Made by a program: the position numbers and the translations under genes
Notes under the pieces: generated by a model
Databases searched by the model: none
What the model was told of the DNA's origin: nothing
What the model saw: only the letters and a program-made list of their open reading frames with translations
In this document: piece by piece, positions 14,847-24,523 of the stretch
Numbering within the stretch: position 1 is the first letter of the stretch
How the letters are laid out: the number at the start of each line of letters is the position of its first letter
Assembly: GCA_963695085.1 (NCBI GenBank)
Contig: CAVOFV010000005.1
Location: 62,001-126,000 of the forward strand
From: SG8-30 sp963695085
GTDB lineage: Bacteria > Pseudomonadota > Gammaproteobacteria > Steroidobacterales > Steroidobacteraceae
Direction: 5' to 3'
DNA: 64,000 bases

Positions 14847-15935
14847 ATGGGTCAACGCACACCGCTGTACGACGCACACATCGAGCGCGACGCCCGCATG
14901 ATGGACTTCGGGGGCTGGGACATGCCGATCCACTACGGCTCGCAGATCGAGGAGCATCGTGCGGTGCGCCGCGATGCCGGCATGTTCGACGTGTCCCACA
15001 TGCGCGTCATCGATCTCGACGGTCCGCAGGCGCGCGACTTCCTGCGCAGGTTGCTGGCGAACGACGTGGCCAGGCTGCAGGCGCCGGGCAAGGCCCTGTA
15101 CAGCTGCATGCTGCGCGACGACGGCGGCGTGATCGATGACCTGATCGCCTACTACCGTGGGCCGGGCTCCTACCGGCTGGTGGTCAACGCGGCGACAGCC
15201 GATGGTGACCTGGCGTGGATAGGCGGCCAGGCGGCGGGCTTCGAGCTGACCGTGACGCCACGCCCGGACCTGGCCATCGTCGCGGTGCAGGGCCCCCAGG
15301 CATGCCGCAAGGCGGCCGCCTGCCTGGATGCGGAGTGCCGTGAGGCGGCGCTCGAACTGCCGCCGTTCAACTCGAAAGAATGCGCGGGCAAGTTCGTGGC
15401 GCGCACCGGCTACACGGGTGAGGACGGTTTCGAGATCATCCTGCCCGCCGGGGAGGCCGCCGGCTTCTGGCGCGCACTGGCAGCCATCGGCGTGGTGCCG
15501 TGCGGGCTCGGCGCGCGCGACACGCTGCGCCTGGAAGCGGGCATGAACCTGTACGGCAATGACATGGACACCGGCGTGACACCATTGGAGTCGGGGCTCG
15601 CCTGGACAGTCGCCATGGATGCGGAACGCGACTTCGTCGGCAAGGCGGCGCTGCAGGCGCAGCGCACGGCCGGCGTCGGCCGCAAGCTGGTCGGCCTGCT
15701 GCTGGAAGGCCGCGGCGTGCTGCGTGGTCACCAGAAGGTGGTGGTCCCCGGGGTCGGGGAGGGCGAAGTCACCAGCGGTACCTTTTCGCCCACGCTGGAA
15801 CGGTCGATCGGCCTGGCGCGCGTGCCGGCGGGCGCCGCCGACCGTGTGCAGGTGGACATCCGCGGCCGGCTGCTGGATGCGCGCGTGGTCAAGCCGCCGT
15901 TCGTGCGCAACGGCAAGGTCATGATCGAGATCTGA
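14847..15935 (+). CDS. gcvT: Glycine cleavage system T protein (aminomethyltransferase)
   Basis: Takes the aminomethyl group from the lipoyl arm of GcvH, gives methylene-THF and ammonia. The 362-residue protein starts MGQRTPLYDAHIERDARMM like E. coli GcvT; FGGWDMPIHYGSQIEEH, DVSHM, RTGYTGEDGFEI, LGARDTLRLEAGMNLYG and the C-terminal PPFVRNGK are all present. The ATG at 14847 has GGGG nine bases before; the ATG at 14838 would add three residues. A huge open frame from 12771 reads antisense through the DUF885 gene and then joins gcvT; only the last part is real. Under glycine riboswitch control. Confidence 0.95.
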   Translation: MGQRTPLYDAHIERDARMMDFGGWDMPIHYGSQIEEHRAVRRDAGMFDVSHMRVIDLDGPQARDFLRRLLANDVARLQAPGKALYSCMLRDDGGVIDDLIAYYRGPGSYRLVVNAATADGDLAWIGGQAAGFELTVTPRPDLAIVAVQGPQACRKAAACLDAECREAALELPPFNSKECAGKFVARTGYTGEDGFEIILPAGEAAGFWRALAAIGVVPCGLGARDTLRLEAGMNLYGNDMDTGVTPLESGLAWTVAMDAERDFVGKAALQAQRTAGVGRKLVGLLLEGRGVLRGHQKVVVPGVGEGEVTSGTFSPTLERSIGLARVPAGAADRVQVDIRGRLLDARVVKPPFVRNGKVMIEI

Positions 15936-15979
15936 GACAACCCTGTGAGCCGTCCCCGGGACGGCGGGAGCTGACGGAC

Positions 15980-16372
15980 ATGAGCAACGTACCTGGCGAC
16001 CGGCGCTACACGAAGAGCCACGAGTGGGTCCGCCCGCTCGACGACGACAGCCTCGAGATCGGAATCACGGACTTTGCGCAGCAGGCCCTTGGCGACCTGG
16101 TGTTCGTCGAGGTGCCGGAGGCCGGTCGCAGCATTGCGGTGGGCGATGCGCTGGCGGTGGTGGAATCGGTGAAGGCGGCGTCCGACGTGTACAGCCCGGT
16201 CGCGGGCGAGGTGCTGGCCGGCAACGATTCGCTGGGCGCCCAGCCCGAACTCGTCAACCAGGAGCCGTACGGCGACGGCTGGATCGCGCGCCTCAAGCCC
16301 GCCTCGCGGAAGGCGATCGACGGCCTGATGGATGCCGCGCAATACGCGGAGTTCCTGGCCAGCCAGGCCTGA
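15980..16372 (+). CDS. gcvH: Glycine cleavage system H protein (lipoyl carrier)
   Basis: Small carrier whose lipoylated lysine shuttles the aminomethyl group between the P, T and L proteins. The 130 residues match E. coli GcvH (129) throughout; the lipoyl site is K65 in VVESVKAASDVYSP, with the conserved YTKSHEWV near the start and the GWIARLKP strand. It lies 44 bp after gcvT in the same operon. Confidence 0.96.
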   Translation: MSNVPGDRRYTKSHEWVRPLDDDSLEIGITDFAQQALGDLVFVEVPEAGRSIAVGDALAVVESVKAASDVYSPVAGEVLAGNDSLGAQPELVNQEPYGDGWIARLKPASRKAIDGLMDAAQYAEFLASQA

Positions 16373-16394
16373 TCCGCGCACGGAGGCAGCCGGC

Positions 16395-17768
16395 ATGGCA
16401 TACATCCCGCACACTGAAGACGACGTCCGGGCGATGCTCGAGACGATCGGCGCCACGGACATCGAGTCCCTGTTCGACGAGATACCGGCCGCACTGCGGG
16501 TCGACTCGCTCAAGGGCGTGCCGTCCGCGCTGTCCGAAATGGAAATCAGCCGGCTCATGCTCGACCGCGCCGACCGCGATGGCCGGTTGCTGAACTTCCT
16601 CGGCGCCGGCGCGTATGAACATCACATTCCCGCACCCGTCTGGGCACTGACGACGCGCGGCGAACTGTACAGCGCCTACACGCCGTACCAGGCCGAGGCC
16701 AGCCAGGGCACGCTGCAGATCATGTACGAGTACCAGTCCATGATGGCCAGCCTGACCGGGCTGGATGCCTCGAACGCGTCGCTGTACGAAGGCGCCTCGG
16801 CGCTGGCCGAGGCGTGCCTCATGGCGGTGCGCGCGCACCGCAGGTCCAAGTCCGCCCGCATCCTGGTGCCGGCGACGGTCAACCCGACCTACCGCCGGGT
16901 GACCCGCGCCATCGTCGAAGGGCAGGGACTGGTCATCGAGGAACTGCCGTATGACGGTGCGGCCGGTGTCACCGTCGCCGCGGCGCTCGATCAATATGCG
17001 GGCCGGGACGTGACCGCGCTCGTCATCCAGCAACCCAATTTCTTCGGCCAGCTGGAAGACGTCGACGCGCTGACGAACTGGGCCAGGGCCAATGGCGCGC
17101 TGGTCATCGGCGTCGTCAACCCGGTGTCACTGGCATTGCTGAAGCCGCCGGGCGAATGGGGTGACGGCGGGGCCGACATCGCCTGCGGCGAGGGCCAGCC
17201 GCTGGGCGTGCCCCTGTCCTCGGGCGGGCCCTACTTCGGGTTCATGACCACGCGCCTGGAGCACGTGCGGCAGATGCCGGGGCGGATTGCCGGACGCACG
17301 GTGGACCTCGACGGCCGTCCGGGCTTCACCCTGACCTTGCAGGCGCGCGAGCAGCACATCCGTCGCGGCAAGGCCACGTCCAACATCTGCACCAACCAGG
17401 GGCTGCTGATGACGGCCGCCACGATCCACATGGCGCTGCTCGGCCCGGACGGACTGGAACGCGTCGCGGCGTCCTGTGCGCAGCGGACTGCGCAGCTCGT
17501 TGCGGCGCTGTCGCGCATCGAGGGCGTGGCGCCACTGTTCAGCGGGCCGAGATTCCACGAAGCGGCCATCAGGCTCGACCGGCCGGTCGCGCCGGTGCTC
17601 GCGGCGCTGGCCGGGCGGCGCATCGCGGGCGGCGTCGATCTCGGCCGGGACTACCCGGAACTGGGCCACGCGATGCTGGTGTGCGCCACCGAGACGCGCA
17701 CCGAAGAGGACATCGAGTATTACGCCACCGCGCTCGCCGAACTGCTCGGCCGCGGCGCCGCGGCCTGA
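16395..17768 (+). CDS. gcvPA: Glycine dehydrogenase (decarboxylating) subunit 1
   Basis: N-terminal half of the P protein, encoded apart in this organism (the split form; E. coli has one chain). The 457-residue protein shows IPHTEDDVRAML, the ASLYEGASALAEACLMA helix, IQQPNFFGQLEDV and the TSNICTNQ signature. Start at 16395 has GGAGG eight bases before. It forms an alpha2-beta2 enzyme with gcvPB; PLP sits in the other subunit. Spacing to gcvPB is ten bases. Confidence 0.95.
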   Translation: MAYIPHTEDDVRAMLETIGATDIESLFDEIPAALRVDSLKGVPSALSEMEISRLMLDRADRDGRLLNFLGAGAYEHHIPAPVWALTTRGELYSAYTPYQAEASQGTLQIMYEYQSMMASLTGLDASNASLYEGASALAEACLMAVRAHRRSKSARILVPATVNPTYRRVTRAIVEGQGLVIEELPYDGAAGVTVAAALDQYAGRDVTALVIQQPNFFGQLEDVDALTNWARANGALVIGVVNPVSLALLKPPGEWGDGGADIACGEGQPLGVPLSSGGPYFGFMTTRLEHVRQMPGRIAGRTVDLDGRPGFTLTLQAREQHIRRGKATSNICTNQGLLMTAATIHMALLGPDGLERVAASCAQRTAQLVAALSRIEGVAPLFSGPRFHEAAIRLDRPVAPVLAALAGRRIAGGVDLGRDYPELGHAMLVCATETRTEEDIEYYATALAELLGRGAAA

Positions 17769-17778
17769 GGGGAACGAC

Positions 17779-19242
17779 ATGCAGAGCCGTGAACCGGTGA
17801 TCTTCGAAATCTCCAAGCCCGGCCGCACCGCCCGCTCGCAGCAGCCGCCCGCCGCGTCGGCCAGCATGCCGGAGGCGTTACGGCGCCGCTCGCGGCCTCT
17901 GCTGCCGGAGGTATCGGAACTGCAGGCGGTCCGCCATTACACGCGGCTGTCGCAGATGAACTTCAGCATCGACACGAACTTCTATCCGCTCGGCTCGTGC
18001 ACCATGAAGTACAACCCGAAGGTCTGCAACACGCTGGCCATGCTGCCCGAATTCCTCGGCCGCCATCCGCTATCGCCGGAATCGACCGGGCAGGGCTTCC
18101 TGCAGTGCCTGTACGAGTTGCAGGAAATGCTGCGCGAAATCACCGGCATGCAGGCCGTGTCGCTGACGCCGATGGCGGGCGCGCAGGGCGAGTTCGCGGG
18201 CGTGGCGATGATCCGCGCCTACCACCAGGCGCGCGGCGACCTGGCACGCAACGAGATCATCGTGCCCGAGGCCGCGCACGGCACCAACCCGGCCACCGCC
18301 ACCATGTGCGGCATGAAGGTCAGGGAAGTTCCCTGCGGCCAGGACGGCGATACGGATTTCGAGGCCCTCAGGGCGGCCGTCGGCCCGGCCACCGCGGGCA
18401 TCATGCTGACCAACCCGAGCACACTGGGCGTGTTCGAGCGGCGCATCACCGACATCGCGCGCGTCGTCCATGACGCCGGCGGATTGTTGTACTACGACGG
18501 GGCGAACCTCAACGCCATCCTCGGCAAGGTGCGCCCTGGCGACATGGGCTTCGACGTGATCCACATGAACCTGCACAAGACCTTCTCGACGCCCCATGGC
18601 GGTGGCGGCCCGGGATCCGGTGCGGTCGGCGTGGGCAAGCGCCTCGAGCCGTTCATGCCGCTGCCGGTGGTGGGCCGCGAGGGCGACCGGTTCCGCTGGC
18701 GGGACGAGCGTGACCTGCCGCAGTCCATCGGCCGCCTGTCGGGGTTCATGGGCAACGCCGGCGTCCTGCTGCGCGCCTACGTCTACATGCGGATCCTGGG
18801 CCGCGAAGGCATGCAGCGGGTCGCGGAATATTCGGCGCTGAATGCCAACTACCTCGAAGCCCGGCTCAAGGCCGCCGGCTTCGACGCCGCCTATCCGCAG
18901 CGTCGGGCCAGTCATGAGTTCATCCTGACGCTCAAGCGGCAGGCCCGCGAGCACGGCGTGACGGCCATGGACTTTGCCAAGCGGCTGCTCGACTACGGCC
19001 ACCATGCGCCGACGACCTACTTTCCGCTGCTGGTGCCGGAGTGCCTGCTGATCGAGCCGACCGAGACGGAATCGAAGGAAGATCTCGACGCGTTCGTCGA
19101 CGCCATGATCGCCATCAAGCAGGAAGCGGAAACGGACGCTGCCAAGGTCAAGGGTGCGCCGTACACGACGCCGGTACGGCGCCTCGACGACGTGCGCGCC
19201 GCCAAACAGCTCGACCTGGCCTGGAAGCAGGCCGTGACATGA
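17779..19242 (+). CDS. gcvPB: Glycine dehydrogenase (decarboxylating) subunit 2
   Basis: PLP-bearing half of the split P protein; decarboxylates glycine and loads the aminomethyl group on GcvH. The 487-residue protein starts at MQSREPVIFEISKPGR (GAGGGGAA site before it). PLP lysine K267 lies in HMNLHKTFSTPHGGGGPGSG. Other marks: PLGSCTMKYNPK and the MAGAQGEFAGV loop. A longer frame open from 17476 overlaps gcvPA and is rejected. Its TGA overlaps the dgkA ATG. Confidence 0.95.
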   Translation: MQSREPVIFEISKPGRTARSQQPPAASASMPEALRRRSRPLLPEVSELQAVRHYTRLSQMNFSIDTNFYPLGSCTMKYNPKVCNTLAMLPEFLGRHPLSPESTGQGFLQCLYELQEMLREITGMQAVSLTPMAGAQGEFAGVAMIRAYHQARGDLARNEIIVPEAAHGTNPATATMCGMKVREVPCGQDGDTDFEALRAAVGPATAGIMLTNPSTLGVFERRITDIARVVHDAGGLLYYDGANLNAILGKVRPGDMGFDVIHMNLHKTFSTPHGGGGPGSGAVGVGKRLEPFMPLPVVGREGDRFRWRDERDLPQSIGRLSGFMGNAGVLLRAYVYMRILGREGMQRVAEYSALNANYLEARLKAAGFDAAYPQRRASHEFILTLKRQAREHGVTAMDFAKRLLDYGHHAPTTYFPLLVPECLLIEPTETESKEDLDAFVDAMIAIKQEAETDAAKVKGAPYTTPVRRLDDVRAAKQLDLAWKQAVT

Positions 19243-19604
19243 GCGCGCGGTCGGCCAAGCCCACCGGGATCGCGCGGCTGATCGCGGCCTTTGGCTACAG
19301 CTGGCGGGGCTTTGCCGGCGCCTGGCGCGAGGAAGCTGCCTTCCGGCAGGAATGCGCACTGGCGGCGGTGGTTGTTCCGCTCGGGCTGTGGCTGGGCGAC
19401 GGCGGCGTGGAACGGGCGCTGCTGACGGGGCCGATGATCCTGGTGCTGGTGGTCGAGCTGCTGAACAGCTCGGTCGAGACCGCCATCGACCGGATCGGAC
19501 CGGAGCGGCACCCGCTGTCCGGTCTCGCCAAGGACCTGGGTTCGGCGGCGGTTTTCTGCGCATTCGTGCTGCTGGGACTCAACTGGCTGCTGGTGCTGCT
19601 GTAG
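19239..19604 (+). CDS. dgkA: Diacylglycerol kinase (DgkA)
   Basis: Small integral-membrane enzyme that phosphorylates diacylglycerol from membrane-derived oligosaccharide or glycolipid turnover. The 121-residue protein has the amphipathic N-terminus, EEAAFRQE near residue 38, three membrane segments (ALAAVVVPLGLWL, ILVLVVELLN and the C-terminal AVFCAFVLLGLNWLLVLL) and the active-site run VELLNSSVETAIDRIG. The start overlaps the gcvPB stop (ATGA), so it belongs to the gcv transcript; a functional tie to glycine is not evident. Confidence 0.92.
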   Translation: MSARSAKPTGIARLIAAFGYSWRGFAGAWREEAAFRQECALAAVVVPLGLWLGDGGVERALLTGPMILVLVVELLNSSVETAIDRIGPERHPLSGLAKDLGSAAVFCAFVLLGLNWLLVLL

Positions 19605-19741
19605 CCTGGCAACGGAATGAGCCCGTACAGGTGTGGACCCGTGGTGTCGTCACGATGGATTCGGAGGGGCAGACCCCTTCTATGGTCAGCGAGGATGGGT
19701 GACGATATGGTTCGCGAGTTCGAGGCGACAGGGACGGACCG

Positions 19742-20677
19742 ATGTCGGCATTGATCTGCGGTTCACTGGCCTACGATACGGTGATGGTCTTTCCGGGGCG
19801 CTTCCGGGACCAGATCCTGCCCGACCGCATCCACATGCTGAACGTGTCGTTCCTGGCGCCGAAACTGACGCGGTATTTCGGCGGCTGCGCCGGCAACATC
19901 GCCTTCAACCTCAAGCTGCTCGGCGAGGATGGCTATGCCATGGGCGCGGTGGGCCACGACTTCGGGCCCTATCGCGAGTGGCTGGTGCAGAATGGCCTGT
20001 CGACGCGGTTCCTGATGGTCGTGGCGGACGCCTACACGGCGCAGGCGTACATCACGACCGATCTCGACGACAACCAGATCACCGCTTTCCACCCCGGGGC
20101 GATGGATCATTCCGAGCGCATGTCGGTACCGGATGATGCGGGCATCGGGATCGGCATCCTTGCGCCCGACGGCCGCCAGGGGATGCTGTGCCACGGCGAA
20201 CAGTTCGCGCTGGCGCGCATCCCGTTCATCTTCGATCCGGGCCAGGCGCTGCCCATGTTCGGCGGCCAGGACCTCGAGGTGTTTCTCGACCAGGCCGACT
20301 GGGTCACGGTCAACGATTACGAAGCCAGCCTGTTGCAGGAGCGCACGGGTCTCTCGGCGGCCAGCATCGCCGCGCGCGTCAAGGCCTACATCGTCACGCG
20401 CGGCGCGGCGGGTTCGCTGATCCACCTGGATGGGCGCACCATCGAGATCCCCGCGGTCGCGGCCACCCGCATCGTCGACCCGACCGGCTGCGGCGACGCC
20501 TATCGAGCCGGACTCCTGTACGGGCTGATGAGGAGCATGGACTGGGAAACAACCGGCCGCATCGCATCACTGATGGGTGCCATCAAGGTTGCCGAGGTCG
20601 GCACGCAGCACCATCACTTCACGTCCGCCGAGTTCAGCGAGCAATTCCGCTCGGAATTCGGTTACCGGTTCGACTGA
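19742..20677 (+). CDS. PfkB-family carbohydrate/nucleoside kinase
   Basis: ATP-dependent sugar or nucleoside kinase, 311 residues. The C-terminal PfkB signature DPTGCGDAYRAGLL holds the catalytic Asp and anion hole. The N-terminus CGSLAYDTVMVF and GGCAGNIAFNLKLLGE, plus the overall length, resemble proteobacterial adenosine-kinase-like PfkB proteins; the substrate (adenosine or a sugar) is not settled by sequence. The next gene starts one base after its stop, so the two are one transcript. Confidence 0.85.
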   Translation: MSALICGSLAYDTVMVFPGRFRDQILPDRIHMLNVSFLAPKLTRYFGGCAGNIAFNLKLLGEDGYAMGAVGHDFGPYREWLVQNGLSTRFLMVVADAYTAQAYITTDLDDNQITAFHPGAMDHSERMSVPDDAGIGIGILAPDGRQGMLCHGEQFALARIPFIFDPGQALPMFGGQDLEVFLDQADWVTVNDYEASLLQERTGLSAASIAARVKAYIVTRGAAGSLIHLDGRTIEIPAVAATRIVDPTGCGDAYRAGLLYGLMRSMDWETTGRIASLMGAIKVAEVGTQHHHFTSAEFSEQFRSEFGYRFD

Positions 20678-20678
20678 G

Positions 20679-23477
20679 ATGGCCGTACGCGGGACGGCCG
20701 TCGCAGTCGCGTGGCTCAGCTTGCTGGCCGCGGCGCTGCCGGCCCGCGGCAACGACTGGGCGACGACGCTGGAACGGATCGCGAGTGGCGTCGTCACGAT
20801 CCAGATCGACGCGACGCGGGCCTTCGACACGGAATGGAACACGTCCTCGCAGGCCACCGGCTTCGTCGTCGATGCGGGCCGCGGCCTGATCCTCACCAAT
20901 CGCCACGTTGTGACCACCGGGCCGGTGACGGCGCAGGCGGTGTTTCTCAACCGCGAGGAAGTGGAGCTCCAGCCGGTCTACCGGGATCCGGTGCACGACT
21001 TCGGCTTCTACCGCTACGATCCGTCGAAGCTGCGATTCATCAAGCCGGCCGAGTTGCCGTTGTATCCGCGCGGCGCACAGGTCGGCACCGAGATACGCGT
21101 GGTGGGCAACGACGCCGGCGAGCAGCTGTCGATCCTGGCGGGCACGCTCGCCAGGCTGGATCGCGAGGCCCCCAACTACGGCGTCGGCAAGTACTCGGAC
21201 TTCAACACCTTCTACCTGCAGGCAGCGTCGGGCACGTCCGGCGGTTCGTCCGGCTCGCCCGTCATCGACATTGCCGGCCGGGCCGTGGCGCTCAACGCCG
21301 GCGGCGCCTCCGGCGCTGCCTCCAGCTTCTACCTGCCGCTGGACCGGGTGGTGCGGGCGCTGGGTCGGTTGCGGGCGGGCCAGGACGTGCCGCGCGGCAC
21401 GCTGCAAACGGTCTTCTCCTATACGCCCTATGACGAGTTGCGGCGACTCGGGTTGCGGCCGCAAACGGAAGCGGCGTCGCGCAGCGCGTTTCCCGGCCGG
21501 CCTGGTCTGCTGGTCGTCACGGAGGTGCAGCCGGGCTCGCCGGCCGACAACGCCCTGGCGGCGGGCGACGTGCTGCTGCGTCTGAACGGCCAGGCGATCA
21601 GTGACTTCGACCAGCTTGCGGAGGTCCTCGACGGCGCGGTCGGCGGGATGGTCGAGGCGGACCTGGAACGGGGCGGCGAGCCGCTGCGGCGTTCATTGCC
21701 GGTCGGCGACCTGTACGCGATCACGCCGGATGCCTACCTGGAAATCGGCGACAGCGTGCTGCACACGCTGTCGTGGCAGATGGCCAGGCACATGAACGTG
21801 CCGATCCGCGGCGTGTTTGTCGCCAATCCCGGCTACATCTTCGGTCCCGCCGGGATTCCTCGCGGCGCCGTCATCGTCGAACTCGCCGGCCGGCCCGTGG
21901 CGGCGCTGCGGGATGCCGTCGCCGTCCTGGGCGCCATGGCCGACGGCCAACTGGCATCCGTCAGGTACTTCACGATCGACGACACGCGCTCCGCACAATT
22001 GCAGACGGTGCGGGTGGATCGCAAGTGGTTCCCGGCACGCACCTGCCGGCGCGACGATGCGCTGGGCAGTTGGCCGTGCGAAATGCTGGCGGCGCCGGCC
22101 GAATCGGCGGCGCCGCGTCCGGCCAGCACGCGCTTCGCGCCGGCCGGGGACCAGACGCTGGATGCGCTCGCACCGTCGCTGGTGCTGGTCAACTTCAACA
22201 TGCCGTTCTCGGTGTCGGGCGTGACGGAGCGCAATTACTACGGCACCGGCGTGGTTCTCGATGCCGGGCGGGGGCTGGTCGCGGTGGACCGGAACACCGT
22301 GCCGGTGACCTTGGGCGACGTGCGGCTGACCTTCGCCGGCACGCTGGAGGTGCCGGGGCGCGTGGCATGGATCCACCCGCTGCACAACCTGGCGCTGGTC
22401 GCCTATGACCCCGCCACGATCGGCACGACGCCCGTACGGGCGGCCGTGCTTGCGCCACGCGAGGTGCCGCCGGGCGAGGACGTCATGGTCGCCGGGCTCA
22501 CGCAGGACGGCCGCATGCTGGCGCAGCGCGCGCAAGTCGCGTCGACCGAGGCTGTCGGATTTCCGCTGTCCAGGACCCTGCAATTCCGCGATTCCAACCT
22601 GTCGACCATCCGCCTCGTCAACGGCCCGGCCGGTTTCGATGGCGTCATCGCCGACCGCCGCGGTCGCGTGCTGGGCCTGTGGGCGAGCTTCGCCTTCGAG
22701 AACGGCGGCGGGCAGATGCAGCAGGTCAACCAGGGGATGCCCGCGGAACTGGTGCTGGACATGCTGGCCCATGCGCGCGACGGTCAGCCGCTGCACTCGC
22801 TGGAAGCGGAATTCTCGCTGCGCTCGCTGGCTGACGCGCGACGCCTGGGCCTGTCCGAGGAGTGGGTGCGGCGCCTCGAGGACCACAGCCAGTTGCGGCG
22901 CGAGGTGTTGTCAGTGACGCGCCTGGTCGCCGGCTCGCCGGCGGCAGCTGCGCTCGCTCCCGGCGACCTGTTGCTGGCCATCGATGGCCGCACCGTCAGC
23001 AGTTTTCGGGATCTGGAGCGCGCCGTGCAGGTCGGGCGGGTGCAGGTCACGGTGTGGCGCAACGGTACCGCGCTGGTCATCCCCGTCGACACCGTGCCGC
23101 TCAGCGGCGGCGACATCGATCGCGTGCTGATCTGGGCGGGCGCAACGCTGCAGGCGCCGCACCGCGCCATGTCGGCGCAGCGCGGCATCGAGCCCGACGG
23201 CGTATTTGTCGCATTCTTCATGTACGGCGCGCCCGCGGCCCGCTACCAGCTATGGGCTGGCCGGCGCATCACCGAGGTGGACGGCCGGCCGACGCCGGAC
23301 CTCGACGCCTTCATCGGGGCAGTGGCCGGGCGGCCGGATCGCACGTCATTGCGCCTGAAGACCGTCAACTGGAACGACTCGGTCGACGTGATGACCCTGA
23401 AGATCGACACGCATTACTGGCCCGCCTACGAGTTGCGCCGCACCGGCGACCGCTGGGAACGCCGGCCGCTCGACTGA
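20679..23477 (+). CDS. Two-lobed HtrA-like protease of the Nma111/Deg7 type
   Basis: A 932-residue exported serine protease: signal peptide (AVAVAWLSLLAAALPARG), then an active trypsin-like domain with H76 (LTNRHVV), D107 (PVHDFGFYRYD) and S191 (GTSGGSSGSPV). PDZ domains follow at about residues 255-355 and 360-450. A second trypsin-like lobe starts near residue 490 but is dead: VDRNTV replaces the His site and GPAGFDG the Ser site. More PDZ-like sequence follows (VAGSPAAAALAPGDLLLAID) to the end. This double arrangement, the GGSSGSPV motif and the strings FYLPLDRVVRAL, YDELRRLGL and GDLYAITP match fungal Nma111 and plant Deg7. Start at 20679, one base after the kinase stop; the open frame continues upstream into that gene. 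Confidence 0.85.
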   Translation: MAVRGTAVAVAWLSLLAAALPARGNDWATTLERIASGVVTIQIDATRAFDTEWNTSSQATGFVVDAGRGLILTNRHVVTTGPVTAQAVFLNREEVELQPVYRDPVHDFGFYRYDPSKLRFIKPAELPLYPRGAQVGTEIRVVGNDAGEQLSILAGTLARLDREAPNYGVGKYSDFNTFYLQAASGTSGGSSGSPVIDIAGRAVALNAGGASGAASSFYLPLDRVVRALGRLRAGQDVPRGTLQTVFSYTPYDELRRLGLRPQTEAASRSAFPGRPGLLVVTEVQPGSPADNALAAGDVLLRLNGQAISDFDQLAEVLDGAVGGMVEADLERGGEPLRRSLPVGDLYAITPDAYLEIGDSVLHTLSWQMARHMNVPIRGVFVANPGYIFGPAGIPRGAVIVELAGRPVAALRDAVAVLGAMADGQLASVRYFTIDDTRSAQLQTVRVDRKWFPARTCRRDDALGSWPCEMLAAPAESAAPRPASTRFAPAGDQTLDALAPSLVLVNFNMPFSVSGVTERNYYGTGVVLDAGRGLVAVDRNTVPVTLGDVRLTFAGTLEVPGRVAWIHPLHNLALVAYDPATIGTTPVRAAVLAPREVPPGEDVMVAGLTQDGRMLAQRAQVASTEAVGFPLSRTLQFRDSNLSTIRLVNGPAGFDGVIADRRGRVLGLWASFAFENGGGQMQQVNQGMPAELVLDMLAHARDGQPLHSLEAEFSLRSLADARRLGLSEEWVRRLEDHSQLRREVLSVTRLVAGSPAAAALAPGDLLLAIDGRTVSSFRDLERAVQVGRVQVTVWRNGTALVIPVDTVPLSGGDIDRVLIWAGATLQAPHRAMSAQRGIEPDGVFVAFFMYGAPAARYQLWAGRRITEVDGRPTPDLDAFIGAVAGRPDRTSLRLKTVNWNDSVDVMTLKIDTHYWPAYELRRTGDRWERRPLD

Positions 23478-23517
23478 GGGCCGCGCCGCGCGCAGCGCGG
23501 GCCGTTATCATCGGCGC

Positions 23518-24501
23518 ATGTGCACCCACCCCGGGAACGATCTGCAGGAAGCGGTCCGCCTGTTGCGCGCGGGCGAGCTGGTGGCCTTCCCGACCGAGAC
23601 CGTCTATGGCCTGGGGGCCGATGCGTCGAATCCGCTTGCCGTGGCCAGGGTCTTCGCGGCCAAGGGCCGGCCGGCCGATCATCCGCTGATCGTGCACCTC
23701 GCCGACCAGGCTTGCGTGCCGGACTGGACCAGCGGGTTTCCCGAGACCGCGCGGCAACTGGCAAGTGCCTTCTGGCCGGGGCCGCTGACACTGGTGCTGC
23801 CGCGCTCGGCGCGGGTGCCCGCGGCCGTCACAGGCGGCCAGGACAGCGTGGCGCTGCGCGTGCCGGCCCATCCCGTGGCCCAGGCGCTGTTGCGGTCCTT
23901 TGGCGGCGGCATTGCGGCGCCGTCGGCCAACCGCTACGGGCGCGTCAGTCCGACCCGGGCTGAGCACGTGCGCGAGGAACTCGGCGACCGCGTGTCGCTG
24001 GTGCTGGACGGCGGCGAATGCGCAGTGGGCCTCGAGTCGACGATCGTCTCGTGCCTGGCGGGACAGGTCGCCCTGCTGCGCCCGGGAATGATCGGCCGGG
24101 ACGCTATCGAGGCGGTCGTCGGTCCGCTGGCGGCGGGCGCGGCGGCCGCGACGCCGCGCGTGCCGGGCTCGGCGCGAGTGCACTACGCCCCGGCGGTGCC
24201 GGTGGAACTGCTGGATCGCGACCAGCTCGGGCGACGCTGCGCGGAGCTGGCCGCGGCGGGCGCCAGGGTGGCGGTCATCGCACGCAGCGCTGCAACAGGG
24301 CCCGGGAACACGATGGCATGGCAGGTGGCGCCGGCCGACGCCGCCGGCTACGGCCACGATCTGTATGCGACGCTGCGGACACTGGACCGCAGCGGCGCGT
24401 CACGCATCCTGATCGAGCGGGTGCCGGCCACCGGTCCGTGGGAAGCGGTGCGCGACAGGCTGCAGCGCGCGGCGGCGAAAGAGCCGCCGGACGACACCTG
24501 A
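23518..24501 (+). CDS. L-threonylcarbamoyladenylate synthase, Sua5 type
   Basis: Makes threonylcarbamoyl-AMP for the universal t6A37 tRNA modification. The 327-residue protein has an N-terminal YrdC domain (FPTETVYGLGADASNP, the AAKGRPADHPL loop, FWPGPLTLVL, APSANRYGRVSPT, DGG...GLESTIV) and a C-terminal Sua5 domain (about residues 215-325, starting PGSARVHYAPAVPV). Length marks it as the Sua5 form and not the short TsaC form. It follows the large protease by 40 bp and may be co-transcribed. It ends convergent to tolC. Confidence 0.92.
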   Translation: MCTHPGNDLQEAVRLLRAGELVAFPTETVYGLGADASNPLAVARVFAAKGRPADHPLIVHLADQACVPDWTSGFPETARQLASAFWPGPLTLVLPRSARVPAAVTGGQDSVALRVPAHPVAQALLRSFGGGIAAPSANRYGRVSPTRAEHVREELGDRVSLVLDGGECAVGLESTIVSCLAGQVALLRPGMIGRDAIEAVVGPLAAGAAAATPRVPGSARVHYAPAVPVELLDRDQLGRRCAELAAAGARVAVIARSAATGPGNTMAWQVAPADAAGYGHDLYATLRTLDRSGASRILIERVPATGPWEAVRDRLQRAAAKEPPDDT

Positions 24502-24523
24502 CCTGGGCGCCCGCGGCCCGCGC

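Noticed and set aside
12771..15935. A 1054-codon open frame reading antisense through DUF885 and into gcvT
   Set aside because: Only the gcvT portion matches a family; the rest is a stop-free GC-rich shadow across a riboswitch and terminator.
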